This document shows positions 1 through 11,024 of a stretch of 64,000 nt of DNA, piece after piece. The notes under the pieces were generated by a model, which saw only the letters and a list, made by a program, of their open reading frames with translations, ran no database searches and was not told where the DNA came from. The position numbers and the translations under genes are program-made. The first letter of the stretch is position 1. Each line of letters starts with the position of its first letter. This DNA comes from Micrasema longulum (lineage: Eukaryota; Arthropoda; Insecta; Trichoptera; Brachycentridae), in assembly GCA_022494885.1 (NCBI GenBank), contig JAGVSM010001701.1, positions 1 to 64,000 on the forward strand, in the 5' to 3' direction.

Positions 1-49
1 TATTAGTTTCTTCTGTCAGTCTTCCTGTAAACCCGTGTTGTGTGGTCAG

Positions 50-264
50 GTTCTACCCCTTCAAGGGAGACAAGGCTCTGCCCATCCTGTACATCCACCG
101 GCAGTCGGCCTTCCTGCTGGGCAGGGACCGCAAGGTGGCGGACATCCCCCTGGAGCACCCCTCCGTGTCCAAGCAGCACGCCGCCCTGCAGTACCGCCTC
201 GTGCCCTTCACCCGCCAGGACGGCTCCCGCGGCAAGAGAGTTCGTCCCTACATTATTGATCTAG
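50..264 (+). CDS. SNIP1: SNIP1-like FHA-domain protein, penultimate coding exon (partial gene)
   Basis: The exon encodes the first half of a forkhead-associated domain, opening RFYPFKGDKALPILYIHRQ and followed by the phosphothreonine-binding landmarks GRDRKVAD and SVSKQH. These match Smad nuclear interacting protein 1 (SNIP1), a nuclear FHA protein of the spliceosome and small-RNA pathways (family knowledge). The exon begins after TGTGGTCAG with the third base of an Arg codon and ends CTAG|GTAACT after one base of a Gly codon. The basic N-terminal part of the protein must lie in exons left of the window. The exon is much more GC-rich than its flanks. Confidence 0.9.
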
Positions 265-1660
265 GTAACTCCTTACTTTATTCCATCCATTCATGTCATA
301 CTTATTGGCATAGAATATTTAAACGAATTTGCATAATAATGTGTAATTGAGGTGTACGAAAACAGAGACGGCATTCTCCCCTTTTTTTCATTTTGCAATA
401 TGCAATAAGTGTTACAATAAAATGCCCTTCTGCGGCGTGAGCACAATTTTATTGTCGCTAGAAGTTACTCTCCGTCAAGGGTGAATCATTCAAATGAGCG
501 ATTATGCACAGCTTACCATTATATTTGACTTTCGATAATAATGTTTTATAGTAACTTTGTTTATGGAAAAATAAATAAAATAATTGTTATATATTATAAA
601 TCACTACCACTTCTATTATATCTTCCTACAAAAAAAATACCAATAAAGTGCTCCCAGCCCGCTTTCCGTGAATGATGAAACTAGCTGATTACCTCAGCTT
701 ATTCCTCTATACAAAAAAGTAAACTATATTTTACATCTTAAACTCATTCTTGATTTTTTAGTACTAAAATAAGCTTGCAGATTATTTGATGATTCTCTAT
801 TTGGAAATTAGTATTTCGAATGTTATTTCCAAGGGACTATTTTTCTTTGATGGGATTCAGTTTACATATTATGTATTACATAGGACGTATGGCGTTCGAA
901 GTGGCCGTTTTTGGCATTATTTATTTTAAAAGCAATCGGCCAGTGCTTAGTGTTGACATTTCAATCAGAATTGAAATATTTGCTGAATGTCATTCTGGCA
1001 TTTTTTAATAAACTTTTGTGAAGTGTTGAATTAAAATAATTTAGAATAAAGTTACGTATAACCCGAAGTTAATAATCGTTGTTTGAGTTGATTTTCACAG
1101 AACCACAGAAAAAATCGCTATTTTTTATATTACTTATATATCTTTACCACAGAGGCAGAAGTTGATGAAATGACATTTCGATTTTCGTATCCAGTTTATA
1201 ATCATGTCCATTAATTTTGAAGAAATTTAAGTCTTAAAATAAAAGAACCAATGTATTAAGATACTGAAAATACAAATGAACGCTATAAATTATTAGAAAT
1301 CATTTAGAGAAAGTAGATTCTTGAGGCTTTGGTTGAACATTTGACATTTGGATTTGCATCCGTCTGCCTCTGAGGTACAGATATTATGTACTTATACGCA
1401 GGTACAAATTAATGAACATTTTTTGTAGATCACCCATAAAAAAATCACCGCTCGTCACTGCTCTGTTTGTACACTTTGTTGTGACTAATCGGTAAATCAA
1501 TGACTTATTTTTAATCAATAGATGGTTTTGGTTTTTGTTCTGTAACGTAAAGTAGACTGCCGTTGTTGCGGAACTAAATACATGGAGTCAAAACTGTATG
1601 AGATACTGCCTGCCATTTATAGACATCTCAAGATTATCTTAAAAACTTATCTTTCCGAAG
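265..1660 (+). other. Intron of the SNIP1-like gene
   Basis: An AT-rich stretch between two exons that join in frame, with GT at 265-266 and AG at 1659-1660. The acceptor tract (CTTTCCGAAG) is weak. I see no other gene or clear repeat inside. Confidence 0.85.
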
Positions 1661-1875
1661 GTTCAGCAAACGGAACATTTGTGAACAACAAGAAGATTGA
1701 TCCGAGCAAGTATGTGGAGCTGCTAGAGAGAGACGTTGTGAAGTTTGGCTTCAGTCAGCGGGAGTATGTCTTGCTGCATGAGAACAGCAAGGAGGACGGG
1801 ATGGATGATGATGATGTGAAGGTGGGGAACATGAGTGACGAAGGGAGACCACAGCTCAAGGAGGAACGCAACTAA
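1661..1875 (+). CDS. SNIP1: SNIP1-like FHA-domain protein, last coding exon
   Basis: Joined to the previous exon through a shared Gly codon (G|GT), this completes the FHA domain with SANGTFVNNKKIDP and the family-typical FGFSQREYVLLHE strand. A short acidic tail (DGMDDDDVK) follows, ending at TAA 1873-1875. The NGT motif after the SxxH motif of the first exon completes the FHA phosphopeptide-binding loop set. The gene converges on the receptor kinase gene encoded on the opposite strand from 10348 onward. Confidence 0.9.
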
Positions 1876-1883
1876 CTCTAAAG

Positions 1884-2900
1884 GTATCTATCTATCTCCG
1901 TTCCAAATACTCCAACTCAATTTGTATCGCAGTATATCTCCGTTTATCCAAACTTCCAAATATTAGGATCGTTTTCAGGAAATAAAAAATAAAGGAGATG
2001 TTATAATAACAAATAGAAAAGGGCGCTGGCGGCCGGCGTGTTTTTTCGGAAAGTCAAGCTGCTTTTTAAGGAATTCTATGATCCTTTGCGCCGCCCTAGT
2101 TTTTGTATGTTAAATAGACCTTTTAAAAAAAAAGAATTATAAATGACAATATGTTCATTATCTTATTATGCGTTCATTGTAGCTAAAGAACTATTATTTT
2201 TTCCGTTTTTAAATAGTATTGTCAGCATTTTTTTAGTGCTAATCTCCACTCCCTGATTTTACTTATTTGACTTTAAAAAAAATAAAATGTCTTTTGTACA
2301 ATTTGAAAAATGGTCCACGGAACATACAAGAACTAGGACAGCGTTTTGGCTTTGTGGCATGGAGCTGAATCTGGCACGAAGATAAAACATCCATCTTGAA
2401 ATCATTCCCAGACCTGAGGCAAAAATTTTACTAAACTAAATTTGTAATTTAATTTTATATTAATGTTTGAAATTATCTGAATTATGATTTAAAAGAAACA
2501 TAAATTTTTATAAACAGACTTTCATTATACTTTAAACATTAAAAAAATGTTTATTCCGGGGCGGCTCTATTAATTTGAACAAGATCTGTAGAAGGGAAAA
2601 CATGCACGTGTCAGTTGGACATCTCGGTAACTTTTTGTAGCACCTTCTCCGGAGTAATTTATGACCAGTGTTGTTCAAAATCTCTAGTGTTTAGTTTTTT
2701 ATTATCAAATTTCCTTTGAATGCCATACATTGCTAAGTATTATAAACTAGTCATATTTTATTTCTTCCACAGGTGCTCTACTTGCTTACTCTGTCTGAAA
2801 GTTGTCGGAAGATGTATGCAAGTGTCGAGGACAGAGACTTTCTGCAATTATTGTGAATTGTGATCTCCCAAATTATGTTACTTACGTATAAAGTTGAATA
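1884..2900 (+). other. Possible 3'UTR intron and final untranslated exon of the SNIP1-like gene
   Basis: Eight bases after the stop codon lies AAAG|GTATCT (GT at 1884). At 2761-2772 there is a strong acceptor, TTTCTTCCACAG. If used together they remove an 889-nt intron and leave a UTR exon from 2773. AATAAA-type signals occur at about 1981 and 3079. An unspliced 3'UTR ending near 2000 is equally possible. Confidence 0.3.
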
Positions 2901-2989
2901 TACAATATGATGTGTCTGCTGCCAGTGTTTATATCCATTCTTATAGTGTATGTTACATGTTTATATGTATAATACTATTCAAATGAAGG

Positions 2990-3345
2990 GTACACGGCAA
3001 AAATGGGCTCTTTAACAAACAATTAATCTTACAGGAGAGCAAAAAGAAGAATAAAAACCTTAAAAAAAAAAAAGAGAAAATAAAATAGGTTTTCAATTAA
3101 TATTGTATGTTTACATACAATCGCAGAAAAAAGAAACACATATGTCTACTTTTTATTTTATTTTGACTGTTTTTTTTTTCAGTCGTGGCCCCATATTTAT
3201 TTCTTACAATTCAGAAGACAGGGGGCCACATTCTATTAGTTTTTAATATTCCATTTTATTGAACTCATTCAGGTGAAAAAATGGCACTAAATCTTCAATT
3301 GAAAAATTGTAATGAGCGTTTTAGCCATGTACCCTTCAATTTTAT
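2990..3345. repeat. Dispersed repeat, copy 1
   Basis: The landmarks GGTACACGGCAA, TTACAGGAGA, GAATAAAAACCTT, TACATACAATC and GGGGCCACATT recur in the same order at 17090-17600. A shorter piece lies near 46420. Family unknown; no coding potential seen. Confidence 0.6.
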
Positions 3346-3965
3346 CAACAGTGATACGATTTCAGTAAAAGTAAAATTTATTCTAAGTTATGAATGAATT
3401 AAGTTTATTTTTCAGTTTTTATATACATACATATTTGTTTTTTATTAATAGTGATTAAGCATTTTGTTGGGATCTTTGTTTCCTTAGTTGTTGTCAATTT
3501 CAATATGTTGCTAACTTTATCCTAAAATGTTAGCACTATTGTAGAACAAAATACTTATGAATTGACAAGTCGTAAGCTGCTGATTGTAAAGCATAGCCAC
3601 ACTCTTTATCTGTAAATATTAAAATTAAGCGCTGTGAAATATGTCGCATCTAAAGATTCAAAGTTCATTTCATTAGATTTCACCGAGACTTTTAATGCGC
3701 ATTTGTGCATCATTCGGCGTAAATACGCCGAATGAAACATGGGCTATTGAGGACAACGGGAGGGTGCGAAAATGTACATGATATCCACAAACAACTCGAT
3801 ACTTCGAAATTGCATTCTGATGTAAGCCGTCTATTTCCAACAGCCCTCCACCACCAACAAATTAACTCCTTTACTGTTTTATTCGAAGAAGGTTATTTTA
3901 ATATTTGTTAATTTTTTTTTATTCCAATTCTGTGTCAAAAATTTGACATTAAATTTGAATTTTCG

Positions 3966-4090
3966 AAACAGGTGTAGTGGCTAGAATGCTCGACTTACGC
4001 ATGGAAGGCTCCGGGTTTGATTCCTTGTGAGTAAACATAAGCCTGGGTGTTCGGTACTGTAATTGGGCCTTCTGGTCTGTTGTATAAAAT
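3966..4090 (+). repeat. tRNA-derived SINE, family A
   Basis: A tRNA-like head with an A-box (GTGTAGTGGCTAGAATG) and a B-box (GGGTTTGATTCC) is followed by a body reading AAGCCTGGGTGTTCGGTACTG. The same body follows a B-box at 6981-7140 and occurs reversed at 50805-50960. The two pol III boxes plus a shared non-tRNA body identify it as a SINE and not a functional tRNA. Confidence 0.8.
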
Positions 4091-5319
4091 ATCTTCGAGT
4101 ATGTAGATAGCAAATTATGGAAATAAACAACTTTTTAATGTTTAATAACCCTATGATGTTATATTAGTGTCTGTCGGCGAACCAAGTAAGAAATACAACT
4201 TTCGTTTGCATCAGAAGGCACCCGAGAATATTTTATTTGAAAACTTTCTGTCACTAATGCATTAACGTAAACATTAAAACGCACTGCCTGGTTCAAATAT
4301 TTATATTATATATAATTAAAGACAATATTGTCCATCATAGTCCATTAATCGCAGAAATATTACCAGGGAAGTTCAAATAGTGTTAATGTTTATTTTAGGC
4401 TTTCTATTGTTTATTATTGTTTCTATTTAACACTTGAAATCACACCAGAAATTTAAGTTCAATACACAAGTTTTGATTTAATGGCTTTCATTGTTTTAAG
4501 AAAATTTGGGTATTTAAATATGAATTCAAAATTAAAATGTAGCGATGTGCATAAAATTGATAATTATATTTGGATCTGATTTGAATTAATTATTGAGTTT
4601 TCGAGCTTTAAAACAGCTATTGAAATTTGATATAGAAGTTATTCTGTTGATTTTTTTTGTAATATAAGCTTGGTTGGTAAGTAATTTGTCTACTTCAATT
4701 ATTGATCTTTGTAATCGAAAAGTGTTATTCTAAATATATTAAATAATAATAGTAAATCAACTTTGAAATTTTCCAAATCTATTAACACATATTTTTCCAA
4801 CTGACCCTAAGAATTTTTTTTTCTTTCAAATGTACAAATTATATTTTTTCACACTTGTAATAGCTGAAAAACAATTTCAGATACATATGTACATAATATT
4901 ATTATTATTATTATAAATATACATATTCTGTGAAAAATAAAATGAATATTGGCCATTTAAATGAAACTGGGTAGGATGTCATAGCATTTTGTGCTTTTAT
5001 TGCGAGTTCTCCAAATTCCACTTCTCTATGTTCAACTCACCAAATAAGAGGATTGTATTTAGAAAATACTTAAGACAGATTTTGTCTGCTTTTTAAATCG
5101 ACTAACCCAACTAGCAAAAGTATAATGAATGTCATTTTAGTACCGTAAAGTAAGAAAATTTATTTTTTATTTTAAAGATAATTACCTAAGTATAAATATA
5201 TGATGTACCTATAAACTGATGTTTTTTTTAAATTGTACTGAAATCATACATAAAAATTTGAAATCTGGAGATCATTCATCGAAAAAAAAGAATCACCATT
5301 CATCATTTCCCCATCCACA

Positions 5320-5545
5320 CCCATTGGTGCATAAGGCACTGCTATGGCACTCCAATTACAGCATATCTTGGATCAGTTTTGTTACATGGTAGGTAAGGTG
5401 CTTACGCTTCTTCAAGGGGCAGTCCAAGAACTACGGAATATCAGTGTAGTTTTACCTTTTAAAACCATCATTTCACATCCACCTTATCAGGAATTGAACC
5501 CAGGACTTCAAGCATGGTAGGAGAATGGAAACCATGGAAAATAGT
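5320..5545 (-). repeat. tRNA-derived SINE, family B
   Basis: Reverse orientation. The B-box complement is GGAATTGAACCCAGGAC. The body (CCAATTACAGCATATCTTGGATC and CTTACGCTTC) is shared with the copy at 52225-52455. The distal part recurs at 22745-22880 and more decayed at 27605-27780. Confidence 0.75.
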
Positions 5546-5824
5546 TTCCTCAAAAAACTGGACATACACAATTGTTTAAAAAGAATTGTTGATTTATTAT
5601 TTTCCTCATAGTGTCTTTCTATTCTCATAATGTGTCAACCTATAGAGAAGCCCTATCACTATGTTTCATAGAACGCAAGCTATGTTGGTTAGCAACAAAT
5701 TGGCGGTCATTTTGTTTTATTTGACAACATACGCGTAACGGTTCTGTCGGATGCTTTTGTCGCTGTGCTTAGCTTTGTTTGTAAATAACTTTGATATTTA
5801 CGTTATAATAAATAAAAATCGACA

Positions 5825-5895
5825 ATGGTGAATTGCAGTATGTTTAGTTACAACAGTAGGAGCGTCAAAGGTGTTGAAGGAGTCAGTTTTCACAG
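5825..5895 (+). pseudogene. Orphan THAP-domain first exon (degenerate)
   Basis: ATG at 5825 opens MVNCSMFSYNSRSVKGVEG followed by VSFHR, which matches the start of THAP (C2CH zinc-finger) domains of transposase-derived or regulatory proteins. It ends CACAG|GTAATTG, a good donor, in phase 2. The second zinc-binding Cys, usual a few residues after the first, is Tyr here. I see no downstream exon with the rest of the domain; the nearest acceptor (TTTCAG at 6157) runs into TGA after a few codons. It is probably a relic of a THAP gene or P-like transposon. Confidence 0.55.
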
Positions 5896-6469
5896 GTAAT
5901 TGATTTAGAATATATTCCTATGATTAACATTGATTTTTGGCATTTATTGTCCTGACACATGTATTATGTTGCTTAAAAACTTTTCTTATATCAACATATT
6001 TACTGTTGATAATGACAGTTGATTAAGGGCAATATGTCAGGGCCGCACTAGGCATCCATATAAAGTATAAGTCTTTATCAAGTAGAGATTGATTAAAATT
6101 TTACTCGAAAATAACGTTAACCTTGAAATCGCATCTAAAATGACATGTTTAAATTTCAGTCCGCTACGACTCGCCGTTTCGGAGATGTGACGGACAAACA
6201 AACTCAACACAGGACTTTGGTTCCATGGAGTTTTGGGATTTATGTCTCAATAAATGTAACATAAGTATATTGTGAATAAAATAAATAAAAAATAAAAAAA
6301 TACACATGTATTTTCAGTTTTATAAAATAAATATAGGCGAATTATTGAAAAATAAATTGGAATAACCCTGCAATACACAGGTACATATTTAAAAGTATTT
6401 ACAATGCAAATTAATATCTGTTTTGCAATTCTCGACCAGAGTACGGCCCATCGTTTTGATGCGAACTGT

Positions 6470-6555
6470 AGATCTTAATACCCCATAGTCATGGAATGGT
6501 TTTCCTACGTTTGTGCTCCTCTATAGCTTAGAGCATTATTACTCTGAGATTTGTG
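6470..6555. repeat. Isolated terminus of the 40.9-42.6 kb inverted-repeat element
   Basis: The sequence AGAGCATTATTACTCTGAG is the complement of the left end of the 1.7-kb element at 40880-42607. It is followed by unrelated AT-rich DNA, so only one end of another copy is visible. Confidence 0.45.
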
Positions 6556-6980
6556 TTTAAAATAAACACTAAACAAATAATTTCAAAAGAGAAATCAAAA
6601 TTTGGCTGAAGAAAATTAGGATAGAAGAAATAAAAAAAATACTTGAATGACGTGTGAAATGTGGAAAAAAATATTATTTGAACACTGTACAGGTCTCTTA
6701 AATTAATTTTTGTATAAAAATATTTCGTATAGTATAATAATATATATATTTTAAAAAGCAGACATTTTAATGTAAATAATGAAGGATTGGAGCATAGCTA
6801 AATATTATGAATCAATTACAACATGAAGATGAAAAAAACACAGATAAAATGATTGAATTCTTTATTAACATTTCTTCCAAAACAATAGATAAATAATTGA
6901 CATCAGACAAAACATTGACATAATGATTTTATAAAAAAATTATACAAATAATTGCTAATTTTTAATTATATTGTCAACAA

Positions 6981-7140
6981 TCTCCATGGTGTAATGGCTA
7001 TGACGCTTGACTCGCGCTCGGAAGGTTCCGGGTTCGATTCCCAGTGAGAACTCAAACATTCAATGTGATTTTTCTCAAGCCTGGGTGTTCTGTACTGTAG
7101 TTCACCACTGCATCGGGTTTCCTGGCCTGTTGTGGTATGG
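6981..7140 (+). repeat. tRNA-derived SINE, family A (best-preserved head)
   Basis: A-box TGGTGTAATGGCTATGACG and B-box GGGTTCGATTCCC sit at tRNA-like spacing. The body then reads CTCAAGCCTGGGTGTTCTGTAC and ends GGCCTGTTGTGGTATGG. The putative acceptor stem pairs over only a few bases and the body is repeated elsewhere, so it is called a SINE and not a tRNA gene. Confidence 0.85.
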
Positions 7141-8315
7141 AAAAAAATCTAAACTGAAATTTTTATGCTAAGAAGAAACGAACAAAATTTGTCAAAAGAT
7201 TAAAAAAATTATGTAGTGAATTGGTTTTTTTTTTTTATAAACAGTGATTATCAAATTTACTGTTGAAAAGTATGATACTAATGAATGCCTAAAAAAAAAA
7301 AATAAGATAAATCAGTGTTAAATTTTTTTGATTAAGAAAATATTTTTGGATTTAAAAAAGTTAATTGCAAGACCTGTAATACTAATTTTCGGAAAATACC
7401 TTGGGTAAATTTATGTTGACAATATAACTAATTGTATAATATTTAGATCCACTACATAAATCAAGTAAATTCAATGTTTGTATTTAATTGGGATTTTATT
7501 TTTCACAACCTAATTTGCCATATTAAATTGGTTGTACAAATATTCTACAGTGGAAATGTTCATAGGATTAAATTCAACGCACAATATAGGTAACAATAAA
7601 TAATTATTAAATTAGGTAAACATAAAAAAATATACAACAAACAAAATTTTACATTATTGTTGGCTCCTTTAGACTTTAACGGGAGTGATTTTTTCAGCTG
7701 TGAATTTGCATAAATAAGTGGAAAATTTAACAGTCTTCAAGATTCAATGGAATTATGTATATACATAAATAATTTAATCAATTTTAACGAAGCACTTAAC
7801 CAGTCATATAGTTAACAGCTTGTTTAATATTCTTTAAAAGAATTTTCACTTGATAAAAACCCCAGTCCACCATAGACAGATTAAATATTTTGTGTCATTT
7901 GAGCACCTTAATTTCAATATTAAATCTAATTTCTTTGTACTTTATAGCTCAGAGCTGCAGATAAATACAATTACTATGTGGTTATTAAGGGCGCAAATAG
8001 GTGGAAAAATATTGTATATATTATTTTCATTCATCACCATATTTTCATATTTCAGTGAGGTTTTAAACTCAAGATTCACACAATAAATTGATTTTATTAG
8101 AATTAAATGCTATTATATGAGACTGGGGTATTCTTTTACGAGGCTACACTAATTTTATTTTACTAATTTACACAAGTAAACCTCGAAATTATGCAGTTTG
8201 AATGTGTCTTTTTAGATACAGGCTTACTTAAAGAGACATAATCAAATGTTTCGAATTTAAATAGAATAATAAAGCAAACTAATATGTATTTATAATGCTC
8301 GCCAAGTTACATTTA

Positions 8316-8584
8316 GACGGCTTAATCCACAAATAACATAACTCAATTTTTTGGTAAGATTGACTTTATTGCGCTAACAGATTTTATTACTTCTAACAAA
8401 TCAAACAAAATGAAAATATTAGTATTAATAATGATTTTGATCATAAGAATATGATGGAACAATAAAAACACATGTAGGTGTACTTATATAGGTTAGGTAA
8501 ATAATAAAGTCTTAAGTTGCTCCTATATAGGAGAACTATATAGTTTGGTTTACTGGAGTTGTCTCGTTAGTGGATTAAGCCGTC
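8316..8584. mobile_element. MITE with perfect 15-bp terminal inverted repeats
   Basis: GACGGCTTAATCCAC at 8316-8330 and its exact complement GTGGATTAAGCCGTC at 8570-8584 bracket about 240 bp of noncoding AT-rich DNA. No transposase. The short size and perfect ends indicate a non-autonomous DNA transposon. Confidence 0.7.
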
Positions 8585-8599
8585 GATTTGATAGCTTTA

Positions 8600-10347
8600 A
8601 AGCCGACATAAGAGATTTTTTATGATTATTCATATTTATATCAGGGAATAAAATATATTAATTTTATGCTGATTTTTTAACTATACCAGTACAGTACATG
8701 TACACACAACTAAGAAGAGATTAATTGACTAATTAGTATATGTATATTAGAATACTGATTTGAAGATAAACTTCAAAGACGCATATTAATTCGAATTGAT
8801 TTTGCCTCTTGGAGACAACACTGCACTATATTGTGCACATAACTATGTATTTAAAAAAATATACCAAAAAAATGTGATGATCGCTCGGTTGTTGAGTATT
8901 GAAATGAGATTATGTACAATAAAGTTTACATTTTAAACAGTTTCAAACAAATTATTGTCATTTGATTTATAAAGTACCTAAGTAACTACATACAATTTTT
9001 AATAAATGCTAGTTTAAAAATATATATGCGCTAATTTTGTTGAATTAAGTCTTTTTTCTATGTATAAGGAAACTTATGTTGATTTTGGATCTAAAATTAA
9101 CACAGCATATAAATAATGTTGCTGACAAGAAAATAATATCATTATAATGTAACGGACTAATTATATACAAAAATAAGCTAAAATTATATCTAAATAGTGC
9201 TTTATCACAGCACAGCCTTAAAACATGGGACCACATCATTCAATACTTTTGTGGCTTGATTTTTTATTATATAAAAATAATTCACTAAGTCATAACTTAA
9301 ATAATTAATGGTGTTTTTGTAAATTGACATCAAAATTGTACAAAAGATTAACAACATAAATACTAAATTGGTTGCAACATTTCCAAAAAATTGTACTAAA
9401 ATTAAACAACTACATAATATCAGGTGATGATTTTTGAATGTACAAACATACGTATTTATCTCCGAACAGAAGTGAATTTAAATAAATAATGAATTTCAAT
9501 AATAATAAGTTAACTAAAAAAACTAAATACTTAATTATTTTCACAACTTAAAATAACTAGATTTATGTACAAATTTATTTAAATATTAATATACAGAAAT
9601 AATAAATGCTTTATTATAGTGACACAACATTTTTATATGAATTAATATTATAATACTGTACAAAATGTTCCTTTTTCATATTAAAACTGATCACAAAAAG
9701 TGTAATTTGTTAAACATAATTATCATACTTGTATTTAAAAAAATATAATGACCAAGCATAAAAAATAAATAAAAAGGACAGGTCGTCAGTTAAAAATGTG
9801 GAATTGAGAGAATTTTCATTCTTAAAATAAATTATGTACATTAATTTGAAGACATTAAAACAGAAAATGGAATGCGTTAGAACTAAAAAAAAGATTGTCA
9901 CGGGAGCTATATGTAGCTATATAGTTTGCTCGTATAAAAAAGAACCATAGACTTCCTTTTCAAAAAGCATATGTATATATATATATGTATTTCTCCGGAT
10001 CTTAAAACAGATCAAAACATTGATTTAACCTTGTTATAAGGTTACACAAAACTAAAAAAAAATAATATCGACTGAATCCCATTATTGCTTTCAATTTTCA
10101 TATAACAAAACAAACCTAAACTTTTTTGTATAAGTTAATGTATATCCAAGCACAGTAATAAAATAAAGAAGAAAAAAATAATATCATTTACTACTTGCGA
10201 TGAAAACATAAAAAATGCAAACATGTGGAGAAATATAAATAATGATCTATATATGTATTTACCGACCTAAGAGATTCAAAATATCAGCACTCCGTTCAAA
10301 AGCTCCATTATCTTTGCCACAAGAAACACAATAAGAAGTTTTAAGAG
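8600..10347 (-). other. Receptor kinase 3' flank and probable 3'UTR
   Basis: AT-rich, no supported coding region. On the minus strand downstream of the stop, candidate AATAAA signals (TTTATT on plus) occur near 9609 and 9577, so the transcript may end about 0.8 kb past the stop. Transcript end data are needed to settle it. Confidence 0.35.
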
Positions 10348-11024
10348 TCACGTAATTTTTCTAAGAGAATTATTATTATTGAGGCTAGAAGGATCTCGAC
10401 AGTCGCCGTTAGCGAAACTTGTCACACCGGAACACAAAAGTCTTCTTTGTTCACTTTGTATAGGACTTGTTAATCTTCCGTCTTCGCTTCTTCGGCTCGT
10501 CACACTGTTTGTTCTAGAAACTCCGTTCTTCAAAATGCCATTCGGAGGAAAGGGGGATACTTGATCGTTGAAATGTCCGGATAATCTTGCATGATGGGTA
10601 TTGCGGTATACAATATCGTTTCCATTCGGTTCCAATACTCGGACATTGAAACCGTTGGGAGAATGAACTTGAGCAGTGGAAGATGTCGGAAGGAAACTCA
10701 CAGCTCGTCCGTTTTCTAATCGGTGGCACGTGGAATTAGCTCTCTGCAAAGAATTTCTATGGAAAGAACTTCTATGATCCATTGTGTTGAACGATTGGCG
10801 GCGCTTTATACTCCCCGCTGAGTTGGAAGATTCTCCGTTGAAGGTTCGTTTTGACGTGTTACTTCTGATGCTAGATCTCGGAACTTCGTAGCCATCGATG
10901 GAGGCGGGGAGAGGCTCACTTTGGTAGATCAGTTCAAGGTACGGCGGAGGGTTACTGATGGAATGTTCCGAACATTGCATTACGGGAGATAACTGCGCAG
11001 ACTGGTCCATGAAGTCGGAATCCC
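10348..11024 (-). CDS. sev: sev exon 34: C-terminal tail and stop
   Basis: 225 codons of Ser/Asn-rich cytoplasmic tail after acceptor GATAATTCAG, ending RKIT and TGA (plus TCA at 10348). Tyrosine motifs seen: [19 protein letters not shown] (a YxxP SH2 site) and DIVYRNT (a YxN Grb2/Drk-type site at residue 2478). It corresponds to the tail through which fly Sev recruits Drk. Confidence 0.93.

Noticed and set aside
6981..7055. Functional tRNA gene
   Set aside because: A- and B-boxes are present, but the acceptor stem pairs poorly and the sequence continues into a body shared with other copies, so it is a SINE.
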